A DNA stretch of 64,000 nt from assembly GCA_963817635.1 (NCBI GenBank), contig CAWFPR010000020.1, forward strand, positions 84,507 through 148,506, read 5' to 3'. The notes under the pieces were generated by a model. The model worked only from the letters and a program-made list of their open reading frames with translations. It did no database searches and had not been told where the DNA came from. The DNA comes from CAWFPR01 sp963817635 (GTDB lineage Bacteria; Acidobacteriota; Vicinamibacteria; Vicinamibacterales; 2-12-FULL-66-21). This document shows positions 1 to 6,861 of this stretch, in pieces. The position numbers and the translations under genes were made by a program. How positions within the stretch are numbered: position 1 is the stretch's first letter; each line of letters starts with the position of its first letter.

Positions 1-127
1 CGGCGTCAACGGCGCCAACGAGTTGTTCCTCGGCGGCAGAGCGGATGTCCCAACCTCGTTTGCGCAATCCGGCGACGACGGCAGGGCTGATGTTCTCGTC
101 GGCCAGGACGCGCAGCGCCGTGGTCAT
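1..127 (-). CDS. DUF5615-like PIN-fold toxin, 5' part only (cut by window edge)
   Basis: The reverse strand reads M-T-T-A-L-R-V-L-A-D-E-N-I-S followed by a segment about an R-x-R-G-W-D-I turn, typical of the short Mut7-C/DUF5615 PIN-like nucleases whose first acidic residue sits in a 'LADENI' motif. Only about 42 codons are inside the window; the rest lies to the left. Its ATG (127-125) overlaps the TGA of the upstream DUF433 gene by four bases (ATGA), so the two are probably translated together as a toxin-antitoxin pair. Family assignment comes from this N-terminal motif and from the partner, so it is good but not certain. Confidence 0.7.
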   Translation of the reverse strand, partial: MTTALRVLADENISPAVVAGLRKRGWDIRSAAEEQLVGAVDA

Positions 128-357
128 GCAGGAATCGTCAACTGCCACGTGCGCTCGGCCTTGAGCGCGTCCGCTGCGTAGCGAAACGCCGCCGCGAGCC
201 CCTCCGGGGCGAGCTGAGGGTAGTCCGCCAGGATCTCGGCCTGCGTGGCACCACTCGCCGCAAGTTCCAGGAGGAACTCCACGCTCAATCGTGTTCCTCG
301 GACACACGGTTTGCCGCCCAGGATGCCGGGGACGGAGACGATGAGATCGTCAGCCAT
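124..357 (-). CDS. DUF433 family antitoxin
   Basis: A 77-residue protein with the DUF433 pattern: 'PGILGGKPCVRGTRLSVEFLL' core near residues 10-30, then 'ILADYPQL' near 42-49 and a basic/hydrophobic C-terminal helix. DUF433 proteins are small helix-turn-helix antitoxins usually encoded directly before a DUF5615 toxin, as here. The start was placed at the internal ATG (357-355) because the longer open frame upstream has no family similarity and runs through non-coding sequence. It overlaps the following toxin gene by ATGA. Expected role: bind and neutralise the toxin and autoregulate the pair. Confidence 0.82.
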   Translation of the reverse strand: MADDLIVSVPGILGGKPCVRGTRLSVEFLLELAASGATQAEILADYPQLAPEGLAAAFRYAADALKAERTWQLTIPA

Positions 358-812
358 GACAAAGCCAGTGTAGCGCAGGTGAGGTGGTCGGGCGAGACGG
401 GAGGCGGCGTGTCGTTGTCGTCGCCCTTGGTCACATCCGGGGCCTGTTTTTATCCGTCCGCACTCAGGTGGGGGCGTCGTCAGCCCTGTCCGCGCGCACG
501 TTGCGGCACGATGACCATCGACGACCTCGGTGACACCTCGCATCCGCGCACGGCGGCGGGAGCTTGCGCCACAATCATCCGACGTCGCCGCAGCCGAGCG
601 AAGCCGGAGGACGCCTGTGCCGCCGTTCAGCAACTGCCATGGTGGTATGACAACCCACTCGGTTGCCCGCAGATACGCGCTGTTCCTGGACTCCGCGCCG
701 CGAGCATCCGGCTGCTGTTTCGCGTGTGCGAAACGTCCGCATGAAAAGGGCTCGAAAAAGGGCAACGTGAAGGGACGGCGAAAGACTCGTCGTCTGTAGG
801 CTGTTGAAAAGA
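358..812. other. gene-free stretch left of the mini-island
   Basis: I see no credible gene here; the open frames on both strands lack family features. A short motif resembling 'aaaagggc..gaaaaagggcaacgt' at about 743-769 recurs in diverged form at about 1000-1022, inside the island, so some sequence on the two sides of the left boundary may be related. Confidence 0.4.
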
Positions 813-857
813 TGGCTCCTCGGGCTGGACTCGAACCAGCAACCCTCCGGTTAACAG
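813..857 (-). repeat. 45-bp direct repeat of tRNA-Asn 3' half (att-like site)
   Basis: The sequence from 'tggctcctcggg' to 'ggttaacag' is identical to 5722-5766, covering the CCA end, acceptor 3' strand, T arm and part of the anticodon arm of tRNA-Asn. After 857 one mismatch is followed by four matching bases, then similarity ends. It is not a functional tRNA because the 5' half is missing. Confidence 0.85.
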
Positions 858-996
858 GCGGAACAGGAAGCGGTAGCCGCCCGGTGCCGGTGGTTGCCGT
901 GGCTTGCCGGAACGCGGGTTTCCCTCTGTAACGGCAGGCGATTTTTCGCTTTCGCTTTGTGTCGCACGTTGCCGCTGTTTGCGGCTCTTTGTGGCA

Positions 997-1338
997 TCAA
1001 AAGGGCAAGAAAAGGGCAACGTCATCGCGGTGAGCCGCTCTAACGCGGTCGCGGGTGTCATAGCTCACCGTGTGCGCGCCCGCACCTGCCTTTTCGCTTG
1101 TGCGAAACCACTGGTAGAGCGATCGCTGTGCCCCGCCGGCCGTCGTGCGAAAATCATGGTGGCACCGTGAACAGCGGGTGGGAAGTGCGTTCCCTCCTCC
1201 GTAGGTCCATTTCATACCGGCGAAGGTTGCCGTGTTCACGAAGACCAACTTCTGGCAACGCGGGCAGCGAAGTCGCGTCAACAAGACAGCACACGCGAGA
1301 ACGACAGACAATCCCAGCCACAGTAGCCGTTCGTCCAC
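997..1338 (-). CDS. small membrane protein with a zinc-ribbon pair
   Basis: About 113 residues. A hydrophobic segment near residues 6-24 (around 'LLWLGLSVVLACAVLL') is followed by two CxxC knuckles, 'CPRC' and 'CSRC', about 30 residues apart, forming a likely zinc ribbon. The open frame runs further upstream to 1404, but that extension is a piece of an FG-GAP repeat ('PTPGDYDGDGRT') fused in frame, so I place the native start at the GTG at 1338. No family function is known to me. Its position next to a decayed FG-GAP copy suggests it was brought together by recombination. The start is uncertain. Confidence 0.5.
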   Translation of the reverse strand: MDERLLWLGLSVVLACAVLLTRLRCPRCQKLVFVNTATFAGMKWTYGGGNALPTRCSRCHHDFRTTAGGAQRSLYQWFRTSEKAGAGAHTVSYDTRDRVRAAHRDDVALFLPF

Positions 1339-1377
1339 TTCGAAGGCCAACGCCAGTCCCCCGAAGGTCCGGCCGTC

Positions 1378-1640
1378 GCCGTCGTAGTCGCCGGGCGTCG
1401 GCACGTGCGTCCCGCCCGCGAAGCCGAAGTCGATCGCATACTGCGTGGCGCCGCTACTTGACAGGATCCAGCAGCCGGCATTGAAAATTCGTGAAGGCCG
1501 CGGGGTCGGCCGTTTCGTCGCCGTCGTAGCACGTCCAGCTCCACTCGCGCACGGAGGTCGCGCCGGTCGCGCTCAGCCGGAGGTACCCGTAATAAGAGGC
1601 GGAAAGTCTGACGACCGCACCAGGCTCCTGAAGCGCAAGT
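1378..1640 (-). pseudogene. decayed partial copy of the FG-GAP gene at 4069-4914
   Basis: The reverse strand reproduces a stretch of the intact FG-GAP gene (matching roughly 4619-4870): 'LSATGATSVREW', then 'ATQYAIDFGF' and 'THVPTPGDYDGDGRT'. Compared with that copy it has lost about 24 bases including one GDYDGDG loop, carries a frameshift after 'FTNF', and meets a TAG in the original frame. It ends by running in frame into the zinc-ribbon gene. It is a degenerate duplication, not an active gene. Confidence 0.75.
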
Positions 1641-1674
1641 CAAGCGCGGGAACCACCCGAGCGGTGCCGCCGAG

Positions 1675-2283
1675 TCACGAACCCCGTTTCTTTCTTCCTA
1701 GCAAAAGACGTATCTCGCGGGACAACTGCTTGTCAGTCCGCATGTCCTCAAGCACCTCTCGGGCCATGGGCTCCTTCGAGCGGGCGAGCGCCGACAGGAG
1801 CGCCAACCGGTTCTCGCCGACTGCAGGGTCCCGAACCAACCGGATCACCTGATCGAGGACGTCGTCGGTCGCCGCGCCGCTCAGGGCACACGCGAGCGCC
1901 CACTTGATGTTCAAGCGTCCCCCATCCGGCTCTCGACGGAAGTAGGCGAGCAACACGTCCCAGGCCCATGACGCCTCGGGAACGGCCAGTGCGCGAGCGA
2001 TGCCCTCGCGGACCTCCGGTGGATAGTCCCGCTCAAAATGCTCGAGTAGCACCGGCACCGCCGCAGGATACCGTGCCTTGGTGTTCACGAGATCCCAGAC
2101 GGATTTCACGAGCACGCCAACGGCGCCCAGCGCCTCGATCAAGGGCGCTTCGGCGATCCGCAACCGTTCCCATAGGGCGCGACGGGACGCCTCCCGCGCG
2201 GCGACCGTTGCCTGGTGTGCAGGATCCGCCGCGAGTCGATCCATAAATTCCTGAGTGCGCTGTAGAGATTTCGACTTGGTCAT
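1675..2283 (-). CDS. HEAT-repeat protein, likely immunity to the RHS toxin
   Basis: About 202 residues, almost wholly helical, with repeated helix pairs of HEAT type: segments ending in 'AVPVLLEHF', 'EVREGIARAL', 'IKWALACALSG' and 'ENRLALLSALA'. There is no signal peptide, so it is probably cytoplasmic. The ATG at 2283-2281 overlaps the TGA of the RHS toxin gene (ATGA). A small non-secreted gene directly after a polymorphic toxin is, by the rule for these systems, the immunity gene, and HEAT-like proteins are known immunity types. Binding to the toxin is inferred from position and fold. It is the last gene of the four-gene cassette. Confidence 0.75.
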   Translation of the reverse strand: MTKSKSLQRTQEFMDRLAADPAHQATVAAREASRRALWERLRIAEAPLIEALGAVGVLVKSVWDLVNTKARYPAAVPVLLEHFERDYPPEVREGIARALAVPEASWAWDVLLAYFRREPDGGRLNIKWALACALSGAATDDVLDQVIRLVRDPAVGENRLALLSALARSKEPMAREVLEDMRTDKQLSREIRLLLGRKKRGS

Positions 2284-3401
2284 GGTACCCAAGGAAAGAG
2301 GCGAATGTTGATAAGATGTGCGTCAATCGCCGACTGCAACGGTCCGGATAGAGACGTGGCGATCTTCCCGGTCGCCGGATTCATTCTCACCCAGAGGTCA
2401 ACCGAAGTCCCAGTCTGTTTCGCGTACTGCACTAGGTCCCGCAATTGAAGCGTGTATGCCTGATACGCGACGTTCTTGACTTCGGTGATCAGCCCCGGCA
2501 ACATCCCATCGGGGATTCTGAATCGACCGCTAACCAGAATCTTGACCTTGTCACCGATATTCGCAAGTCCCCCTACTATGCGCTCGCCGGCCGCACCGAC
2601 CGCTCCTGGCGACATCGGTACCATCCCGAGCTTGAGGCAACCGTTTTCGACCGTGCAATCGACATTTTTGCCGTCGATTTTTACGAGGACCTTGCCTTCA
2701 TTCGCCTTTGACAACGCGCCGTTCTCAAAATGAGAGACGACCGACTGGAAGAAAGCGCTGTCCGTCTGTTCAAGGTACTGCTGAAGGCCTTCCCAGATGT
2801 TCGAGGGCATTCCCTCGGCGTAGCCCTGCTGCTTGGCCTGCGCACGCGCGTTGCCGAAGTCGAACCCATAGCCGCCCTCCGCGGGCGCCCAGAAAACCCG
2901 CGCCCCACCGCAGTCGAGGAAGCTGAACTCGGCGTTGCAACCAAACGACGGGCCCTCCGCCAGAAGCCCCGAGGAATCGGAGATTGATACAGGCGAGTTC
3001 AGCGCATAGGCATACCGATTCCACCGCTGCGGCTCGAAGATTCCGGCATAGACGGGATCGCTGGTGCTGAAGCGTCCCGTGCGCACCTGATACGACCGCG
3101 CGCCGGCCGCATCGAGCCCCGCCTCGCCGTCCCGAAAGAGCCCCGCGAAGCGCCGGTCCGGCAGCCCCGTCGCGCCGGACAGCTCCTCCCCGAACGGCCC
3201 GTAGTCCATCCGCCCGAGGATGGTGCCGTTCGCGTCGAACACCACGCGCACCGACCCGAGCGCGTCGAGCGCATAGTCCTCCACCTGCTCGCTCTGCGCA
3301 GAGGCGGGCGGCGCGCTGCCGAGGATCGCCGCCCCGATCGCGCACGCGCGCACCAGCCCGCGCCACCAGCCCCGCGTCGTCCGCCGCGCCCGCGCCCTCA
3401 T
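2280..3401 (-). CDS. short secreted RHS-core protein with REase-fold (Tox-REase-7-like) toxin domain
   Basis: A 373-residue protein. Residues 1-35 form a signal peptide with a twin-Arg-rich start and an 'ASA' cleavage site. Residues about 40-125 are an RHS repeat-associated core ('ALGSVRVVFD', 'GRMDYGPFGEE', 'DGEAGLDAAGARSY', 'RFSTSDP'). After a variable linker, residues about 292-373 resemble the Tox-REase-7 nuclease: 'GRFRIPDGM', 'ITEVKN' and 'QLRDLVQYAK', giving a D298...E307-x-K309 catalytic set. The long YD-repeat shell of normal RHS toxins is absent. The start ATG overlaps the upstream stop, and the stop overlaps the HEAT gene start. Predicted role: exported DNA-cleaving effector; the export route beyond the signal peptide is unknown. 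Confidence 0.78.
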   Translation of the reverse strand: MRARARRTTRGWWRGLVRACAIGAAILGSAPPASAQSEQVEDYALDALGSVRVVFDANGTILGRMDYGPFGEELSGATGLPDRRFAGLFRDGEAGLDAAGARSYQVRTGRFSTSDPVYAGIFEPQRWNRYAYALNSPVSISDSSGLLAEGPSFGCNAEFSFLDCGGARVFWAPAEGGYGFDFGNARAQAKQQGYAEGMPSNIWEGLQQYLEQTDSAFFQSVVSHFENGALSKANEGKVLVKIDGKNVDCTVENGCLKLGMVPMSPGAVGAAGERIVGGLANIGDKVKILVSGRFRIPDGMLPGLITEVKNVAYQAYTLQLRDLVQYAKQTGTSVDLWVRMNPATGKIATSLSGPLQSAIDAHLINIRLFPWVP

Positions 3402-4072
3402 CGCGCCACCACCGTGACGGCGCCCTCGAGCGTGAAGCCCGACACCTGCACGGCGCTGCCCGCCGCCGCGTGCACGCCCGCGTACCCGTCCAGCTCGCCA
3501 GGGGCAATGGGCACGACCGCGACAGCCCGCCCGTTGACGAGGCACGTCGCCGTGGTGGCGCGCACCCGCACCTCGAGCCGATCGAGCGGGGCGGGGGCGG
3601 ACTCCGGGTCGAGCGCCCCGCGCCGGCGCGGCGGTCTGGCGGTCGCGAGCGGCGCCCACCGCTGCGCACTCACGCGCCGCTGGATGGCGATCGTCCCGTC
3701 GGGACGGATCAGCAGCGCGAGCGCCAGGGGCTGCGCCTCGGTGCCGCCGACGATCAGTCCGTACGCCGCCGTCGGACTGGCCTCCGGCAGGACCTCGAAG
3801 AGCGCCGACACCGCAAAGGTCCCCGCCACCGTCCACTGCGGCCGGACGAGCGTCAGGTCGGTGGCCGGCGTCAGGCGCGTCGCCGGGCCGTGCGCCTCGA
3901 GCGCCACCGCCAGCGGCACGGCGACACCCGCACTCGCCAGCGCCCACTCGGAGGCGGGCCCGATCGGGTCGGCCGCCCCTGCGAACGACTGCCGAATCCC
4001 CGCGTGCTGCGCGGCGAGCGGCACGCTCAGCGCCAGCACGCCCACGCTCCACAGGACGCCACGTGTCGTCAC
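3398..4072 (-). CDS. secreted lectin/LamG-like beta-sandwich protein
   Basis: A 224-residue protein with a signal peptide at residues about 1-22 (hydrophobic 'VLWSVGVLALSVPLAAQ'). The body looks like a concanavalin/3-keto-disaccharide-hydrolase type beta-sandwich: 'WTVAGTFAVSALFEVLP', 'AAYGLIVGG', 'RLEVRVRATTATCLVNG' and 'YAGVHAAAGSAVQVSGFTLEG'. The start is the GTG at 4072, which overlaps the stop of the FG-GAP gene (GTGA), with a strong AAGGAGGT ribosome site at 4088-4081. Its stop overlaps the RHS start. It may bind carbohydrate at the cell surface or help present the toxin. No catalytic residues are evident. Confidence 0.7.
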   Translation of the reverse strand: MTTRGVLWSVGVLALSVPLAAQHAGIRQSFAGAADPIGPASEWALASAGVAVPLAVALEAHGPATRLTPATDLTLVRPQWTVAGTFAVSALFEVLPEASPTAAYGLIVGGTEAQPLALALLIRPDGTIAIQRRVSAQRWAPLATARPPRRRGALDPESAPAPLDRLEVRVRATTATCLVNGRAVAVVPIAPGELDGYAGVHAAAGSAVQVSGFTLEGAVTVVAR

Positions 4073-4914
4073 CACCGCCCACCTCCTTCCAGCCGAGACC
4101 GCTCGCTGGCGGGGGGCGCCGGATGGCGCCACCCCTCGCGGACGTCGCAGGCGAGTGGCGTCGGCGGACTGCCGGTGGCGACGAGCGCCGCCGGCGCGCT
4201 GCACGCCATCCCGGGCGGCCGCCAGCCGCCGTCGGGACAGCACGTCCCACCCCCGAGCGCGGCAAACGGATCGCTGCCGGCGCACACCGGCGGGGGCGGC
4301 GGGGGTGGGGGCGGCGGCACGGGGGGCGGGCCGAACGGGGCGAGCACCGGCACCGCCCCCGACACTGCGGCAGACCCCAACGAGACGAACGCGACGGTGC
4401 CGGTGCTGCTCGGCAGGACAGAGACGCCGCCGGCGCCGGCAGCGTAGTAGGCCGGATCCGTCCGGCCATCGCCATCGTAGTCGGCCGGCACGGGGATCCC
4501 GCCCGACGCGCCGAAGCTCAGACGATACGACACCCCCGTCGAACTGGGGCGCACATACCAGCCCCCGTCGGCCGGATAGAAGAAGGCCGGATTGGTGCGG
4601 CCGTCGCCGTCGTAGTCGCCGGGCGTCGGCACGTGCGTCCCGCCGGGGAACCCGAAGTCGATCGCATACTGCGTGGCGCCGCTACTGGGCAGGATCCACC
4701 AGCCGGCATTGAACGCCGTGAAGTACGCGGGGTCAGCCGTGCCGTCGCCGTCGTAGTCGCCCGGCACCGGGATGCTCGTCGTCCAGGTCCAGCCCCACTC
4801 GCGCACGGAGGTCGCGCCGGTGGCGCTCAGCCGGATGTACCAGTAGTACGAATTCGCGCCGCGGCGGAACACCGCCAGGTCCGCGCGTCCATCACCGTCG
4901 TAGTCGGCGGGCAC
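4069..4914 (-). CDS. FG-GAP/VCBS repeat protein, apparently 5'-truncated
   Basis: About 281 residues from the first start codon. There are four calcium-binding FG-GAP loops ('DYDGDGRADLAVF', 'DYDGDGTADPAYF', 'DYDGDGRTNPAFF', 'DYDGDGRTDPAYY'), then a proline-rich linker and a cysteine-containing tail. No signal peptide is present from this start. The same frame stays open upstream to an in-frame TGA at 5001-4999 and beyond it again reads plausibly, so the original gene probably began further upstream and has a nonsense or frame change. It heads the four-gene overlapping cassette (GTGA with the lectin-like gene). Likely a surface beta-propeller. Confidence 0.62.
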   Translation of the reverse strand: MPADYDGDGRADLAVFRRGANSYYWYIRLSATGATSVREWGWTWTTSIPVPGDYDGDGTADPAYFTAFNAGWWILPSSGATQYAIDFGFPGGTHVPTPGDYDGDGRTNPAFFYPADGGWYVRPSSTGVSYRLSFGASGGIPVPADYDGDGRTDPAYYAAGAGGVSVLPSSTGTVAFVSLGSAAVSGAVPVLAPFGPPPVPPPPPPPPPPVCAGSDPFAALGGGTCCPDGGWRPPGMACSAPAALVATGSPPTPLACDVREGWRHPAPPASERSRLEGGGRW

Positions 4915-5125
4915 GGGCTGATCGATGGGGTCGCCGCCCCACGCGTCCCCCGAGGCCGGCGCCTGGCACGACGGCGCGATCGTCCAGCCGCCCGCCGGTC
5001 AGTCGCTCCGCGAGGTGCGCGTGCACAACCCCGTCGGCGGGAACGCACGATCTCGCGCAGAGCCCGACGCGGAGGTCTGGGCACACAGAGCGTGCGGGTT
5101 CGCGTGATCGACGAGCACCGCGCCG

Positions 5126-5413
5126 TCAGCCCCGCGTGCCCAGCGGCGAATCGATCGGCCCGAAATGGCGCGTCGTGAACGCGCGGCCCGACCCAGACTT
5201 CAGGTACCGCTCGAAGCGCACGGCGTGTGCCTCGCTCGGGAACTCCAGCGACACCACAAGGGACCACGGCCGGTGGCGCGTCGTATGACCCGACGGCCCG
5301 TCGTTGTGCCACTCGAGGCGTCCGCGGAGATCGCTGGTGAGCCCGACGTAGTGACGCGACGGATCGGCGTCGCTGCGCAGGATGTAGACGATTCGTTTCT
5401 CGATGCCGTGCAT
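5126..5413 (-). CDS. GIY-YIG nuclease-fold protein
   Basis: A 95-residue protein with the compact GIY-YIG domain of the UPF0213/YhbQ type: 'VYILRSD' and 'HYVGLTSDL' near residues 9-27, Arg and His in 'RLEWHNDG', then 'SLVVSLEF' and 'VRFERYLKSGSGRAF'. These single-domain proteins may act on DNA ends, but the family's function is poorly known. The ATG at 5413 was taken as start. It sits at the tRNA-proximal end of the mini-island. Length is normal for the family. Confidence 0.8.
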   Translation of the reverse strand: MHGIEKRIVYILRSDADPSRHYVGLTSDLRGRLEWHNDGPSGHTTRHRPWSLVVSLEFPSEAHAVRFERYLKSGSGRAFTTRHFGPIDSPLGTRG

Positions 5414-5721
5414 GCCTCGGGGGACGCAGGGATCGCGCCAGCACCAGCATCGGGCGTTTCCTTCGACGATCGTTCGGATTGTGGCGATTCTTGCGACGGA
5501 CCTTGGCGTTCGACCTGGCAGGTAACGCGAACCGGCGAATCCGCCTTGGCGGGCTGGCGACTCGATGTGCAGGCAGGGCTCCGGCGAGACAGTCTTCGCA
5601 CCTCCCCGACCGAGCCTGCCTGGCCGAAGCTCACAGAATCGATGGCAGTGGGGATGCGGTCCGCCTTCGCCCCGTCGGGGCTACGGCGAGACATCCTTCG
5701 CACGTGATCATGAGCGAAGGC
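5414..5721. other. gene-free stretch before tRNA-Asn
   Basis: I see no gene here. It holds two copies of a ~20-bp motif ('tccggcgagacagtcttcgc' near 5580 and 'tacggcgagacatccttcgc' near 5682) and the imperfect hairpin at 5662-5688. The end of the stretch abuts the tRNA CCA end. Confidence 0.5.
5662..5688. repeat. REP-like imperfect hairpin
   Basis: Outer stem cgcc/ggcg (5662-5665 with 5685-5688), internal loop ttc/tac, inner stem gcccc/ggggc (5669-5673 with 5677-5681), loop gtc. It is followed by the 'gcgagacatccttcgc' motif, also found in variant form about 100 bp to the left. The form is that of a repetitive extragenic palindrome; no T-run, so not an obvious terminator. Confidence 0.5.
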
Positions 5722-5796
5722 TGGCTCCTCGGGCTGGACTCGAACCAGCAACCCTCCGGTTAACAGCCGGATGCTCTGCCATTGAGCTACCGAGGA
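5722..5796 (-). tRNA. tRNA-Asn (GTT)
   Basis: Reverse strand TCCTCGG...CCGAGGA acceptor stem, D arm GCTC/GAGC, anticodon arm TCCGG-CTGTTAA-CCGGA with anticodon GTT, T arm GCTGG-TTCGAGT-CCAGC, discriminator G and an encoded CCA: 75 nt in all. Its 3' 45 bases are repeated at 813-857. Confidence 0.96.
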
Positions 5797-5862
5797 ACGG
5801 GGTGGGACTGAACGTTTGATCTTACCCTCCGGAGGCCCGATCGCGCAATACGCGGCGGCGGA

Positions 5863-6282
5863 TTACGCGTTCGGCCTCCGGCGGCTCGGATACTCGACGA
5901 TCTGGTCCCACTCCATCGCACTGGACCGGGCGACGACGGCGATGACGGGGTCCGTCTGGCTCAGGTTCAGCACTTCGTGCGGCACGCCGGGTTCGATGAA
6001 AATGAAGTCGCCGGCTTCGTGCTCCACGCTGTGCGTCAGGTCCGGGCCGTACTCGTGCCGCACGCGCCCCTCGAGGATGTACAGCATCACCTCGAAGTCC
6101 ACGTGAATGTGCGCGAACGCCACGGCGCCCGGCGGCACCACGGCCACGTTCATCGAGAGCTCTTTCGAGCCGCAGTTCCGGCCCGACAGGCCCAGCTTGT
6201 ACCGGATCCCGTTCCACTCGCGTGAGAGCCCCGCGCCGCGCACCCACGCGAGCCCTTCGTGGCGTTCCGCCCGATCGGTCAT
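5863..6282 (-). CDS. cupin-domain protein
   Basis: A 139-residue single cupin barrel. Motif 1 is 'AHIHVDFEVMLYILEGRV' around residues 58-75 (two His and one Glu as likely metal ligands) and motif 2 is 'AGDFIFIEPGVPHEVLN' around 95-111 with the final His ligand. Such stand-alone cupins bind a metal and a small substrate; the substrate here cannot be read from sequence. It is followed on the same strand by nothing closely linked, and the OsmC gene lies just upstream (stop at 6298), so the two may be co-transcribed. Confidence 0.78.
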   Translation of the reverse strand: MTDRAERHEGLAWVRGAGLSREWNGIRYKLGLSGRNCGSKELSMNVAVVPPGAVAFAHIHVDFEVMLYILEGRVRHEYGPDLTHSVEHEAGDFIFIEPGVPHEVLNLSQTDPVIAVVARSSAMEWDQIVEYPSRRRPNA

Positions 6283-6297
6283 ACCGCGATCCCGGCG

Positions 6298-6738
6298 CTA
6301 GCGCGCCTCGGCTTCGACCTCGATCGCCAGCGTGCCGCGAAGCGCGTTCGAGATGGGGCACTTCCCTTCCGCTTCGCGCGCGACCTCCGGGAACTGCGAC
6401 TTCTCGATGCCCTGGAGGCCCTCGGCGACAACCTTCAGCTTCGACGTCGTCAGCTTGATCCCCGCCTCGGTCTTGTCCGCGATGACCGTCGCGCTCACGA
6501 TCGTGCGCGCCGCGCTCCCGCCCTTGCGGCCAATCGTCGCGTTCAGCGCCATCGCATAACACGCCGCATGCGACGCCGCCATCAGCTCTTCGGGACTCGT
6601 ATGCCCGTCAGGCTCGCCGATGCGCGCGGGAAACGTCACCGGCAGCGAAAACGCCCCCGTCCCCGCCTTCGCCGTCCCCTTCCCCTCCATGACCGAGCCC
6701 GCCCAGTCAACCGTTACCGTACGAGAAAACGTCGCCAT
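6298..6738 (-). CDS. osmC: OsmC family peroxiredoxin
   Basis: A 146-residue protein with the OsmC/Ohr fold. The two redox cysteines are seen in 'SHAACYAMAL' (about residue 56) and 'GKCPISNAL' (about residue 124), and the N-terminal strand 'RTVTVDWAGSVMEGKG' is typical of OsmC proper. It reduces organic hydroperoxides with thiol or lipoyl donors. The start was set at the ATG at 6738 because the upstream extension is encoded by a heptamer tandem repeat. Length is normal. Confidence 0.88.
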   Translation of the reverse strand: MATFSRTVTVDWAGSVMEGKGTAKAGTGAFSLPVTFPARIGEPDGHTSPEELMAASHAACYAMALNATIGRKGGSAARTIVSATVIADKTEAGIKLTTSKLKVVAEGLQGIEKSQFPEVAREAEGKCPISNALRGTLAIEVEAEAR

Positions 6739-6744
6739 CAGCAC

Positions 6745-6861
6745 TCCAATCTGCAATCGCAATCGCAATCGCAATCTGCAATCTGCAATCTGCAATCTGC
6801 AATCTGCAATCGCCACTCGGCAATCCGTCAATCTGCACTCTGCAATCTTCAGTCTGCAATC
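6745..6861. repeat. CTGCAAT/GCAATC short tandem repeat
   Basis: Runs of 'gcaatc' (6 bp, four copies) and 'ctgcaat' (7 bp, at least six copies), then decayed copies, fill the space between osmC and the next gene. It abuts the stop codon of the DUF4203-like gene. Confidence 0.8.

Larger units (their letters stand above)
813..5766. mobile_element. tRNA-Asn-flanked mini-island without an integrase
   Basis: The segment lies between an intact minus-strand tRNA-Asn at 5722-5796 and a 45-bp identical copy of that tRNA's 3' end at 813-857. That is the footprint left by tyrosine-integrase elements that insert into the 3' end of a tRNA gene and restore it. Inside are a zinc-ribbon membrane protein, FG-GAP sequences in two copies, a lectin-like protein, an RHS-core toxin with its likely immunity gene, and a GIY-YIG protein. 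No integrase, excisionase or replication gene is visible, so it is either a satellite mobilised in trans or a remnant. The boundaries are seen directly; mobility is inferred. Confidence 0.6.

Noticed and set aside
813..857. Second tRNA-Asn gene
   Set aside because: Only the 3' 45 bases are present; the D arm and 5' acceptor strand are missing.
2280..4475. 731-residue open frame as one large protein
   Set aside because: Its first half is a shadow of the FG-GAP and lectin-like genes in another frame; the RHS gene has its own signal peptide and ATG at 3401.
4990..5001. TGA at 4999-5001 as selenocysteine
   Set aside because: No SECIS-like hairpin follows and FG-GAP proteins have no use for selenocysteine; a nonsense change or error is simpler.
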